A DNA stretch of 54,171 bases, taken from the NCBI GenBank assembly GCA_021808485.1, contig JAKBBN010000013.1, positions 1-54,171 on the forward strand, written 5' to 3'. The notes beneath the pieces were generated by a model. It was not told where the DNA came from. It was given only the letters and a program-made list of their open reading frames with translations, and made no database searches. Within the stretch, counting starts at the first letter, position 1, and every line of letters begins with the position of its first letter. The DNA is from Planctomycetota bacterium (GTDB taxonomy: Bacteria; Planctomycetota; Phycisphaerae; WQYP01). A program made the position numbers and the translations under genes. This document shows, piece by piece, positions 45,817-53,595 of this stretch.

Positions 45817-45992
45817 TTCGCATTTGCGTGTAACGGTCTTATTCCTAAAATAAACGCGGTTTTTTGCCAAAACCTGTGATCGCTTCCGTGTTGCAATCGG
45901 ATCGACGTTTTAACTTGGCATGGCCCCCAGACCCCAACTCGCGGCCCGAAGCCGAAAGCACTGGACTTGCGCGTTAACATCCGGCCGAAATA

Positions 45993-46021
45993 TTGACAAA
46001 CTTCAGCCGCCAGGCGATAAA
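45993..46021 (+). promoter_or_regulatory. Sigma-70 promoter of gatC
   Basis: Consensus TTGACA at 45993-45998 and GATAAA at 46016-46021, spacer 17 bp, 44 bp upstream of the gatC start. Confidence 0.6.
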
Positions 46022-46064
46022 TCATTCCGCGGTTGCAACACCCTGTTTTTGCAGGATTTGTTTT

Positions 46065-46370
46065 ATGGCTGAAACACTTACACAACAGCAGGTCCTGCAT
46101 GTGGCCCGCCTTTCAAGGCTGAAGCTATCCGGTGCGGACGTTGACCGTTATTCCAAGCAATTGTCATCTATTCTGGATTATGTCGGTCAGTTATCGGAAG
46201 TAAATGTGGAGGGCTTGGAACCAATGGCCCATCCCTTACCGCTGCACAGCGTCCTGCGTGAAGACAAAGTCATGCCATCTCTTCCGGTGGAAAAAGTACT
46301 CGCCAACGCTCCGAGTAAATCCGGCGATTTTTTCGCCGTACCCAAAGTACTTGAAGAGAGCGGCGCCTAA
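46065..46370 (+). CDS. gatC: Asp-tRNA(Asn)/Glu-tRNA(Gln) amidotransferase subunit C
   Basis: 101 aa from the ATG at 46065, with AGGA upstream. Small subunit that stabilises GatA-GatB, which amidates mischarged Glu-tRNA(Gln) or Asp-tRNA(Asn). Family features are VLHVARLSRLKLSGADVDRY, QLSSILDYVGQLSEVNVEGL and LREDKVMPSL, with ending KSGDFFAVPKVLE. gatA does not follow; a convergent methyltransferase gene lies 146 bp away, so the gat genes are split in this genome. Confidence 0.95.
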   Translation: MAETLTQQQVLHVARLSRLKLSGADVDRYSKQLSSILDYVGQLSEVNVEGLEPMAHPLPLHSVLREDKVMPSLPVEKVLANAPSKSGDFFAVPKVLEESGA

Positions 46371-46516
46371 CCGCAAACATTGCATTTCCCAACTTTGCAA
46401 TTCCATGCACCAGGCATTTTTGTCAGTTTTGCGAATTATAAATTTGCCCACGTTTTGGTGTGCCGGCTTGGTGTAATCCCACGAACCACCGCGTAGCTTT
46501 CCCGCGTTCGCCATCC

Positions 46517-47155
46517 TCAGCGAATGGATCGGCAGTGGTATACACCGCCGGGCGGCATATTCAGCGGTACAAGCTCAAAGGAAACATCCCCGAACCATTG
46601 CCGATAGTGCCGCAGGTAATACCACGGAAATTCCGTAATATTACTGAAAAATCCCTGTGGATTCAGATATTCTCTAACCGCGTCAAACATGCCGTGCCGC
46701 ACCGGCTCCGGCAGCGTTGGCGTGGCCAACCCGCTGACAAAGTAATCGACTTCATGCGGCCCGATCCCGTGTGCCGCCAGAATATCTCCCAGAGTTCCCA
46801 CATCCCCCTGAATAATGTGGACATTGCTTTGCCCATGGAACCGATCTTGCAGGATTTTTACGAAATCCGCGTCATATTCAATTACCAGCAGCTGCGTGTT
46901 GGGGGATAACCGTTCAATAATTTGCGCGGTTATAGGCCCCGTTCCAGCGCCCAATTCCACAATTGTCCTAGCTGTCGACCAGCTGATTTTGTTTAACGTG
47001 GCCAGAGCCATAAACCGGCTTGATGGCCAGACAGATGCAATTTTTACCCCATGACGAAAAAACTTTCGTAAAAACAAAATATTGTGCGAGAATCGGCCCT
47101 TGCTTTTTCGTCCATCCGTAGCCGACGCTGGCGCATTGTCTGTCATTAAGGGCAT
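46517..47155 (-). CDS. Class I SAM-dependent methyltransferase, PmtA-like (phospholipid N-methyltransferase type)
   Basis: 212 aa; GAGAG 4 bases before the ATG, and a second ATG is three codons in. Family features are FLRKFFRHGVKIASVWPSSR near the N-terminus, then TIVELGAGTGPITAQIIERL (motif I), LLVIEYDADFVKIL and VHIIQGDVGTLGDIL. The pattern is that of the Rhodobacter-type phosphatidylethanolamine N-methyltransferase and related RNA-methylase-like proteins. Function in phospholipid methylation is a family-based guess. It is convergent with gatC. Confidence 0.8.
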   Translation of the reverse strand: MPLMTDNAPASATDGRKSKGRFSHNILFLRKFFRHGVKIASVWPSSRFMALATLNKISWSTARTIVELGAGTGPITAQIIERLSPNTQLLVIEYDADFVKILQDRFHGQSNVHIIQGDVGTLGDILAAHGIGPHEVDYFVSGLATPTLPEPVRHGMFDAVREYLNPQGFFSNITEFPWYYLRHYRQWFGDVSFELVPLNMPPGGVYHCRSIR

Positions 47156-47321
47156 GTATCTCTCGATATCAGGGCCATTATACTACCAATTGAAGCGTGC
47201 GGCATAACTGCCACATAATCGCTGTCCGGCCGCACCAATCGCTACACCGAGACCGTCAAATGCCGGGCGTTTGGGAGCGCCTTGCCGAGCGATTGCCTTA
47301 CCGGTATAACGCCGGCGATAA

Positions 47322-48230
47322 TCAATTGGTACCTGGCGCCACGCCTGATGCCGACGCTGGAACCATATCCGTGGCATTACCGACCGTGGCTTGTTCCGAT
47401 GCCGGAACATAAGGGTTATATTTCAACTTTATCGGCAGGATAAAGATATCCACCCGACGATTCGCCGCGCTACCGCGACGGTGCGGAGCATTTGCCGCAA
47501 TCGGATGCGTCTTGCCCCAACCAGCCACCTGCATGCGGCGATCCAGTACGCCGTTATGCTTCAGCACATACATCACAGAAATCGCCCGATTTGTGGATAA
47601 GTACCAGTTGGTTGGATTCATGATCGTGTTCTTCGTGCGGCGAATCGGCACATTGTCCGTATTGCCGACAATGCGAATTTCATTATCCGCAATTTGCGGC
47701 ATATCCAGAATGCCCGCAAACTTAGCCAAAGCGCGGCGGGCCGAAGGTCGCACGGTTGTGCTGCCCAAAGCGAATGTCAAATCGCTCTTGAAGCGGATAA
47801 GCCCAAGCTTTCGATTAAATGCCAGCAAATTCGGGTACTGCTCCGCAAGCTGTTCCAATGCGTCATTGACCGCGCGAGGCAGATGCGGCGCACTGCCCGC
47901 CAAGGCCAGCAGTTTGTTGTATTCAGCCTGAAGTTTGGCCAGGCGGGCCTTAAGCAGGTCCCGCTCCTTTAACAAAGCACTCGTTCCGCCCCCCTGCGCA
48001 CTAAGAAGGGCATCTTTCTGGGCGATTTCCGCTTTCAGTGCGGCAATTTCATTATGCAGCCGCGCCACATCATTTTCCGAAGCGGCAAGCTGCTGCTTGG
48101 CCTGGTCAAACGCCGTCTGCAACCGCTGATATTGATCTTCCGAAACACAACCGCCAAGCCCCAATAGGCCGGAAAGAATAGCCGTGGCCGCCAACGACCG
48201 GGCTAAAACGGAAAAGCTAAAGCACTTCAT
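47322..48230 (-). CDS. OmpA/MotB-domain peptidoglycan-binding lipoprotein
   Basis: 302 aa, GGAG before the ATG. Lipobox LLGLGGC near residue 28. Residues about 35-110 are a coiled coil (QTAFDQAKQQLAASENDVAR, LKERDLLKARLAKLQAEYNK). Residues about 145-270 are the OmpA C-terminal domain: FALGSTTVRPSARRALAKFA, IRIVGNTDNVPI, STNRAISVMYVLKHNGVLD and GSAANRRVDIFILP. It anchors the outer membrane to peptidoglycan from the periplasmic side. A low-complexity tail follows. The 371-bp gap upstream holds nothing recognisable. Confidence 0.92.
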   Translation of the reverse strand: MKCFSFSVLARSLAATAILSGLLGLGGCVSEDQYQRLQTAFDQAKQQLAASENDVARLHNEIAALKAEIAQKDALLSAQGGGTSALLKERDLLKARLAKLQAEYNKLLALAGSAPHLPRAVNDALEQLAEQYPNLLAFNRKLGLIRFKSDLTFALGSTTVRPSARRALAKFAGILDMPQIADNEIRIVGNTDNVPIRRTKNTIMNPTNWYLSTNRAISVMYVLKHNGVLDRRMQVAGWGKTHPIAANAPHRRGSAANRRVDIFILPIKLKYNPYVPASEQATVGNATDMVPASASGVAPGTN

Positions 48231-48601
48231 TAAAATTCTCCAGTAAGATGCCGCCCTGCAGGCAAATTCACATTACATCTGCTTGATTCCAACCGGAAAT
48301 TCAGGCGGCGGGCGACGCGACTGACCGCGCCGGCAAAAGTCCGCTTAAAAGCCAACGTTGCTTCCATGCAACAATTGCCCAAGGAAGCATTTTATAACAA
48401 CTGTCTCTCTGCCCCAGTAACCAAATCAACCGCAAGGATTGCTGCCGTGGAATATCCTTTATCCCGGATAGTGCCATCAATCCAGCTAAACCAGCGGGAA
48501 CAACATAAAACCTGTTGTTTTATCGGCCATTTGACCGACTTATCCGCACCCCGAACTCAAAATTTCCGCCGAACCACGACAAAAATTCACCCCGAGGGAT
48601 A
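48231..48601. other. 371-bp intergenic gap, nothing recognised
   Basis: It lies between two minus-strand genes. A plus-strand open frame (48366-48632) has no family-like sequence or ribosome site and overlaps the end of the next gene, so I reject it. Confidence 0.5.
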
Positions 48602-49558
48602 TCAGCGTGCCGATGCCTTGCCGACAAAGTAACCAACAAACGCCAGCAGAAGCGAAAGCACCAACAGCAAGCCGATGAACAGCAGTGCATTGGCGCCAAG
48701 CGTGTGCATCCAACGCGGTGTAAAGCCTTCCATTGCCATCATTGCCGCGGTCAACGTGAGGCCCATCACCAGAATCGCCGCGAGGGCAATGCCGCCGAAC
48801 AGTCCGGACGACGGATCGGGAGCTTCGTAAACCGCCGCATAAGTGGCGGCCGGGGCCACACTGGTGGTCGCGATTGTCGCTTCAGCCGCAGCCATCGACG
48901 CTTCCGGCGACGGCGAGACGGTTTGATCAAACACGCCGGACGAAGAGCCGATGCCTGATTTGGAACCGGCGGAAGAATCACCGGGGTAAATTTCTTCCAG
49001 AAGCTCGGCACCAAGACTGGTGTTATCGCTTTCACGGGTTAAATCCAGCAGGCCGGATCCGCTGCCGACGGAATCCATACCGGATGGTGAAATAGCCTCA
49101 TCAAGGGATTGGGAAATCTGGGTTTGGGCATTGGCATCAGCCGGTTTGATTTCATTGGATTCGAAGACCTTCATGCCCTGCGCCGGAGCGCCGGTTGCCG
49201 ATGACCCGGACACGGAGCCGGCCTTTGACGAGGCTGCCAGCGACACCGCGGATTGACCGGACACACTGCCGGACAGACCAATGACGCCGCTGCCGCTGCT
49301 GTGCGACACCGGCGCCTTGGTATCACCCGCGCCGCCAACAGGCCCGCCGGAAGCCGCCGGGCTGGCCAGATCAATCGGGCCGCCCGAACCACCGCTGCCG
49401 CCGCCCGCGAGCCGGTCAACTTGATCAACCTTGAATATGACGCGCTGCCCGTCGCGAAACTCACGCAGTTTATTTTGGTCAACAAGTTCCTTAAGTTTAT
49501 CGGTCGCTATACCAAGTTTGGCCGCTGCCTCTTCCACGCTGTAAAACATTTTCGCCAT
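48602..49558 (-). CDS. Excisionase-type HTH protein with Gly/Ser linker and two C-terminal membrane helices
   Basis: 318 aa, GAGGAG 6 bases before the ATG. Residues 1-52 are a MerR/excisionase-like winged HTH (FYSVEEAAAKLGIATDKLKE, KLREFRDGQRVIFKVDQVDR). Then comes about 185 residues of Gly/Ser/Ala-rich low complexity with short acidic patches (SDNTSLGAELLEEIYPGD). Two hydrophobic helices close the protein (about 250-272, LFGGIALAAILVMGLTLTAA, and 285-312, ALLFIGLLLVLSLLLAFVGY). A DNA- or protein-binding head on the cytoplasmic side of the membrane is the natural reading. I recall similar proteins in Planctomycetota, but no function is known to me. Confidence 0.8.
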   Translation of the reverse strand: MAKMFYSVEEAAAKLGIATDKLKELVDQNKLREFRDGQRVIFKVDQVDRLAGGGSGGSGGPIDLASPAASGGPVGGAGDTKAPVSHSSGSGVIGLSGSVSGQSAVSLAASSKAGSVSGSSATGAPAQGMKVFESNEIKPADANAQTQISQSLDEAISPSGMDSVGSGSGLLDLTRESDNTSLGAELLEEIYPGDSSAGSKSGIGSSSGVFDQTVSPSPEASMAAAEATIATTSVAPAATYAAVYEAPDPSSGLFGGIALAAILVMGLTLTAAMMAMEGFTPRWMHTLGANALLFIGLLLVLSLLLAFVGYFVGKASAR

Positions 49559-50243
49559 AGCTGACTCCTCATAACCGGAACAACTGACCTATTGAACCAC
49601 CGGGACGCATTGTGGCAAGTTGCCCGCCCGGCGCGGCACTATAACCCTCTGTTTTCGCCGCAAGGGCGGAAAATTGCAAGCGGCCGAACACCTTTGACCG
49701 AAAATGTCAACCGCCGCTGCATGCTCCAGCCACGGCGGCACTCGGCTGCCGGCTTCCGCCGCGGTATTCGCATTTCCCGCTCCCCGGCCACTATTGTAAC
49801 TTGCGGCTGCCGGTTTTCCATGGTGAAACGGTGCGGCGGCCGATATTCTTCAAGACCTATATTAGCGATTCCGGGAGCCAAAAGCCAAATAGACCGGCAA
49901 TGGAGCTGTCCGGAGCTGTCCGGCAACGCGGAAATATTACCGGCGGCGAATATTGCGGCGGTCACCGCGAGGACCTGCACGCGGCCGGCGTGCCGTCAAT
50001 AACGGCCATGTCCATCATCGGCAGGTTATGGCGAACCAATTTATACCATGACCTATACCATGACCTATACCATGACCTATACCACGACCGATGCCAGGGC
50101 CTGCGGGGAGGGCCATACACCTTGAACTGGCGTACAGAATCCTCTAGTGTTAGGGCGGCTGCGGGAAATTCCGCGGTAATGCACCGGCGCGACGGCATTG
50201 AAAATGATACGCAGCGCGACTTTTTAAAAGGAATTCGACAGCA
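49559..50243. other. 685-bp divergent intergenic region with tandem repeats
   Basis: This region lies between the HTH membrane protein (minus) and the TauE exporter (plus). It contains the 12-bp tandem repeat noted separately and a 10-bp tandem duplication (GAGCTGTCCG twice, about 49904-49924). A plus-strand open frame 49801-50298 overlaps the exporter start and reads through the repeat; it is probably not coding. A weak promoter for the exporter is possible (TTGAAC 50122, TAGTGT 50145, 17 bp apart). Confidence 0.5.
50042..50089 (+). repeat. Tandem repeat, 4 copies of a 12-bp unit
   Basis: TATACCATGACC is repeated four times head to tail, with one base change in the last copy (CATG to CACG). 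The unit is a multiple of three, so if translated it would give a repeating tetrapeptide (YHDL). It lies about 155 bp upstream of the exporter start. No spacers, so it is not a CRISPR. Confidence 0.95.
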
Positions 50244-51098
50244 TTGGATACAGCAGCAATCATCTGGATTCTTGAAATTGCAGCCGCCTCGCTTCTAGGC
50301 GGCGTTGTAGGCGCCATCAGCGGCCTGGGCGGAGGCATCGTCATAGTGCCGGTGCTGACCGTGTTCATGCACATGCCGATTCAACAGGCCATCGGTGCGA
50401 GTATTGTCTCCGTGATCGCGGTTTCCAGCGGGGCCGGATCGGTCTATGTGCGGGATCACATCACCAATGTACGCATCGCCATGTTTTTGGAGCTTTCCAC
50501 CGCGTCCGGCGCCATCCTTGGGGCGGCGGTTCTTGCCCGCTTCCTGAGCGCCGACACATTGAAAATTCTTTTCGGCTTCACGCTTCTTTTCTCCCTGGTG
50601 CCGGTGTTGCTGAAAATCGCCGAAGAACTTCCGGAAAACGTGCAAAGCGACCGCATGGCCAAATGGCTGCAACTGCAGGGGTCTTATTTTGACAAGCGGA
50701 TGAACCGGGAAATCAGCTACAACGCCGGGCGCGTACCCCCGGCCATGGGCATCATGTTTATTGCCGGAATCATGGCGGGCATACTGGGCATAGGCGCCGG
50801 CGTGTTAAAAGTGCTGGCACAGGAAATCGCCATGAGGCTGCCCACAAAAGTGGCCACGGCAACCAGCAACTTTATGATCGGGGTAACCGCGGCGGCGGCG
50901 GCGGGGGTATATCTGCACCGCGGCCTGGTGCTGCCTTTTGTGGTGGTGCCGGTGGCCACATCGGTGCTGGTGGGGGCGATTCTGGGAACAAAATTGATGG
51001 AAAAAATGTCCAACACCATGGTCCGCAAAGTGTTTGCGGTGCTGCTGGGCATTATAGGAATTCAGATGCTGATGGGCGGCTTTCACGTGAAAATCTGA
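50244..51098 (+). CDS. TauE/SafE family sulfite/sulfonate exporter-like permease
   Basis: 284 aa, TTG start with AAAGGAA about 11 bases upstream; no ATG is available before the first helix. The family has two repeated halves with Gly-rich motifs: LLGGVVGAISGLGGGIVIVP in the first half and AGIMAGILGIGAGVLKVLAQ in the second. Seven to eight membrane helices are visible. These proteins export sulfite, sulfolactate or similar organosulfur anions; the substrate cannot be told here. It is followed 59 bp downstream by its usual DUF1634 partner. Confidence 0.9.
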   Translation: MDTAAIIWILEIAAASLLGGVVGAISGLGGGIVIVPVLTVFMHMPIQQAIGASIVSVIAVSSGAGSVYVRDHITNVRIAMFLELSTASGAILGAAVLARFLSADTLKILFGFTLLFSLVPVLLKIAEELPENVQSDRMAKWLQLQGSYFDKRMNREISYNAGRVPPAMGIMFIAGIMAGILGIGAGVLKVLAQEIAMRLPTKVATATSNFMIGVTAAAAAGVYLHRGLVLPFVVVPVATSVLVGAILGTKLMEKMSNTMVRKVFAVLLGIIGIQMLMGGFHVKI

Positions 51099-51157
51099 AA
51101 TTTAACCTGGTGCACCGCCCCCGCCGCCCGATGTGCGGCGGAAACCTTTTATGATTC

Positions 51158-51616
51158 ATGGAACCAAAAATGCCCGACGTTCAGTATTCATCAAACTCAA
51201 ATGAAGCTTCGCGGAAGCCTTTATCAAGCGGCGCCGACCGCGCCGCTGTGGACGCCCCACACAATGAATATGCCATTCAGGATGTTTCAGCCTGGGTATT
51301 ACGCATTGGAGTGGTGACCAGCGTACTGGTTATGGCCCTGGGATTAACGCTGACCTTTTTGCACCATCCGCCAAGCGTACATCACATGAAGACAGCTGTG
51401 CTCAAATATAATCTGGGCGCCATTTATCATGGTGTTCTGCGGGGCGACGGCGAATCCATTATAGACATGGGTCTGTTTATTCTGGTGTTAACCCCGATTG
51501 CGCGTGTATTGGCCTCGGTGATTCTGTTTGCAACCGTGGATCGAGACTGGTTTTATACATTTGTAACGCTGGTTGTGCTGATTTTGACCACATTGTCACT
51601 GCTGTTCATCCATTGA
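51158..51616 (+). CDS. DUF1634 membrane protein
   Basis: 152 aa from the ATG at 51158, or four codons later at 51170, where GGAA is better spaced. A hydrophilic N-terminus of about 45 residues is followed by three hydrophobic segments (VLRIGVVTSVLVMALGLTLT, GLFILVLTPIARVLASVILF, FYTFVTLVVLILTTLSLLF). DUF1634 proteins are commonly encoded next to TauE/SafE exporters and are presumed accessory subunits; the arrangement here is the same. Confidence 0.85.
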   Translation: MEPKMPDVQYSSNSNEASRKPLSSGADRAAVDAPHNEYAIQDVSAWVLRIGVVTSVLVMALGLTLTFLHHPPSVHHMKTAVLKYNLGAIYHGVLRGDGESIIDMGLFILVLTPIARVLASVILFATVDRDWFYTFVTLVVLILTTLSLLFIH

Positions 51617-51883
51617 AGGCAGCCGCGGGTGGCAGGAAATCAGGCCGCTGCATGCGCGCCGGCACGCGAGTTAATATGATTTGGATTCCGCCGATTACCA
51701 GTGCATGGCCATTACAATCACGCCGGCCGCTGTGCAATCGGGGCCGTCAAATCGCCATAATCCGGCCGGGCCGATAGTCCATTCCTCCCTAAAGGTCCGG
51801 TTTCGCTTTCTTTAGTGCTTTGCGCGCCGCCGCAATTGCGCGGTGCAGTTAGTCCAATTAGAGCGAACCCCTTTGTAATCCTA

Positions 51884-51919
51884 GCAAAGTCTGAAGGAAA
51901 TTTTCCTCTTCAACTTTGC
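51884..51919. other. Imperfect hairpin
   Basis: GCAAAGT pairs with ACTTTGC, and inside it TGAAG pairs with CTTCA and GAAA with TTTC, leaving small bulges. There is no T-tract on either side, so it is not a standard terminator, though it lies between converging transcription units. Confidence 0.5.
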
Positions 51920-52099
51920 AATGCGGCCCAACCTGAAACAACGGCCGTAGTCTGTGTGCGATAGTGCGAGCCTTATGGTCCGGACCTTTGAGCCGATGAC
52001 GACTTTTTCCAACTCCGGGGCTGAAGGCGATGGCCCGTCCGAAACGCCGGGAATGAGCATGTCTTCAATATCTGTGGACCTGACGCGGTACGCATACGA

Positions 52100-52608
52100 C
52101 CAGAATGGTTGGATTGTAATGCGGCGAACCCAAAAACGGAAAGTGTAACGTTGATATTCAGTTCACCATCGGCAGTGACTTCCGCTGTAGCCGTGGAAAA
52201 TTCAATGTGCAAGCCGGCTGGCAGGGCAACGGACGCCCGGCGATTTTTCCGCGTGGTTGCGGTCGGGGGAACTTGGTGGGGGCGCCACCTTCATTCATTC
52301 CCGGCTTACCGGAGGTGCTTTCTCCGTTATGACACGACACCAGGCCCAAGCTTGCCGCGACGGATAGCAAATAGCTTGATTCACCCAAATGCTCAGGTCG
52401 TAATTCCGCGTACAGCCAGCCCATCGTTTCATCTCGGCGCGGTCTTGAGTTTCGGAAAAGTGCCGGCGATTAATTCTGCAAACGACTGAGTTGCATAGCC
52501 GAGGACCTTGTTTCCGTTACACGTATCGATCAAGGTTCCCCCGGAAAACCACATTAGCGATCCTGCAAGTCGCGGGGCCGGTTCAACCTGTACCAGTAAA
52601 TTTTCAAG
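52100..52608 (-). pseudogene. Possible decayed coding sequence downstream of the RHS/lipoprotein frame
   Basis: Directly after the TAG at 52609-52611, the same frame stays open for 59 codons (LENLLVQVEPAPRLAG..., GTLIDTCNGNKVLGYATQSF, AELIAGTFPKLKTAPR) up to a TGA at 52429. The next frame then continues with protein-like text (DETMGWLYAELRPEHLGESS, YLLSVAASLGLVSC), as if one base had been lost or gained near the TGA. Further on, the first frame again reads VALPAGLHIEFSTATAEVTA, DGELNINVTLSVFGF. This pattern suggests a gene or gene end broken by a stop and two frameshifts. Alternatively, 52158-52424 may be a small separate gene. Confidence 0.3.
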
Positions 52609-53595
52609 CTATTTCGCCTTCCCCAATTTTCGTGGTGCTATTTGGTGCAGCAGGGTAATTCTGGCAGCCAGCTGACCGCAGAGCCTTAAGGCCTTCAAAT
52701 GTTTCATCGGCCCGTCAAATTGCAGAAAAATTTTTCCACGCCAGTTCCCCGAGGTGCCAAACACAGAAATGACCGCCCGTTCCGCGCCGTCGACTTCCAT
52801 TGCGCCTATGAACGCGTATGTAAAACCGTTGAACAGGCGATCCCTCGCGTATAGGTTGTTCTCCTTATAGTCCAACAAGTCATGAAGCTTCGGTATGAGC
52901 CTAAGGCTCTGCCTAAGTTCCCTGGCGCGGAGATTCGACCCACCAGGCATAAACTTGGCGATCTGGCGCGGAATGAACCTCCACGGAGCCGCAGCGTCAA
53001 TATCCATTGGGGTCGAGTTCGCAGCTTGGTCCATCCGCCGCAGATCTGAATCAGCCCCGACTTGTGTATCGGGGATTTGCCCCACACTGGAGTTTGTCTG
53101 ATTCCCGGACCGTCGCGTTGACCGCATCCGCCGTCGGGGTGCTTGCGGGATCACGATGGTCATTTGGAGGTTTTCGTGGCATGGGATCACCCGAACCCAA
53201 TACGTCGCTTCCCATGTATTGTGTTCCTCAGCACAAGCTTGCCAGCCTGCCGGCAAGCCGACCGCCAACTCGCGGAGCCGGAGACGAGACCCTCCCGACC
53301 GATACCTGACCAGACCGTACCGAAGTTTTTCCCACATCTGTGGTGGTGAGTCAAAGATCAAATGCTGTAACCATCCATCAAACCACCAGAACCTGTCACC
53401 ATATGCCTTCACCAGGGAATGATAGTCCGTGCGCAGGGACTCTCTGGCACCGGAGGGCAACGATTCAACGCGATCCTTCAATAATTGCTGCTGAGCGCCG
53501 CCAGCCTGTGAGGCACATCCCTCCAGCCAGAGCAACATGAACACACTAACTCCACCTATTACCCACCAATCCTTCCGCCCACAGGTGCTTCCCAA
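52609..53595 (-). CDS. Possible separately translated lipoprotein inside the RHS frame
   Basis: A TTG at 53595 has GAGG 7 bases upstream and begins a good lipoprotein signal: LGSTCGRKD, hydrophobic WWVIGGVSVFMLLW, lipobox LEGC, mature CASQAGG. It would give 328 aa ending at the same stop as the RHS frame. The mature part is hydrophilic (RESLRTDYHSLVKAYGDRFW, GTSGNWRGKIFLQFDGPMKH), not recognised. This may be an independent gene that the RHS frame runs into, either because the RHS stop was lost or because the RHS 3' end was replaced. Confidence 0.4.
   Translation of the reverse strand: MGSTCGRKDWWVIGGVSVFMLLWLEGCASQAGGAQQQLLKDRVESLPSGARESLRTDYHSLVKAYGDRFWWFDGWLQHLIFDSPPQMWEKLRYGLVRYRSGGSRLRLRELAVGLPAGWQACAEEHNTWEATYWVRVIPCHENLQMTIVIPQAPRRRMRSTRRSGNQTNSSVGQIPDTQVGADSDLRRMDQAANSTPMDIDAAAPWRFIPRQIAKFMPGGSNLRARELRQSLRLIPKLHDLLDYKENNLYARDRLFNGFTYAFIGAMEVDGAERAVISVFGTSGNWRGKIFLQFDGPMKHLKALRLCGQLAARITLLHQIAPRKLGKAK

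Larger units (their letters stand above)
51617..52608. other. 992-bp region without an intact gene
   Basis: The left part (51617-51950) holds a long imperfect hairpin at 51884-51919. The right part (about 52100-52608) reads like coding sequence on the minus strand, broken between frames, and is described as a possible pseudogene. Several short open frames on both strands are not supported. Confidence 0.5.

Noticed and set aside
45858..45874. Possible terminator after rpmB (GGTTTT/AAAACC)
   Set aside because: Only six weak A-T-rich pairs and no T-tract after the stem, so too weak to call.
48366..48632. Plus-strand frame of 88 codons
   Set aside because: No recognisable sequence, no ribosome site, and it overlaps the 3' end of the HTH protein gene on the other strand.
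50042..50089. Possible CRISPR-like array
   Set aside because: The 12-bp units are directly adjacent with no spacers, and no cas genes are present.
49801..50298. Plus-strand frame of 165 codons through the tandem repeat
   Set aside because: It overlaps the TauE start in another frame, lacks a ribosome site, and contains the simple repeat as its only feature.
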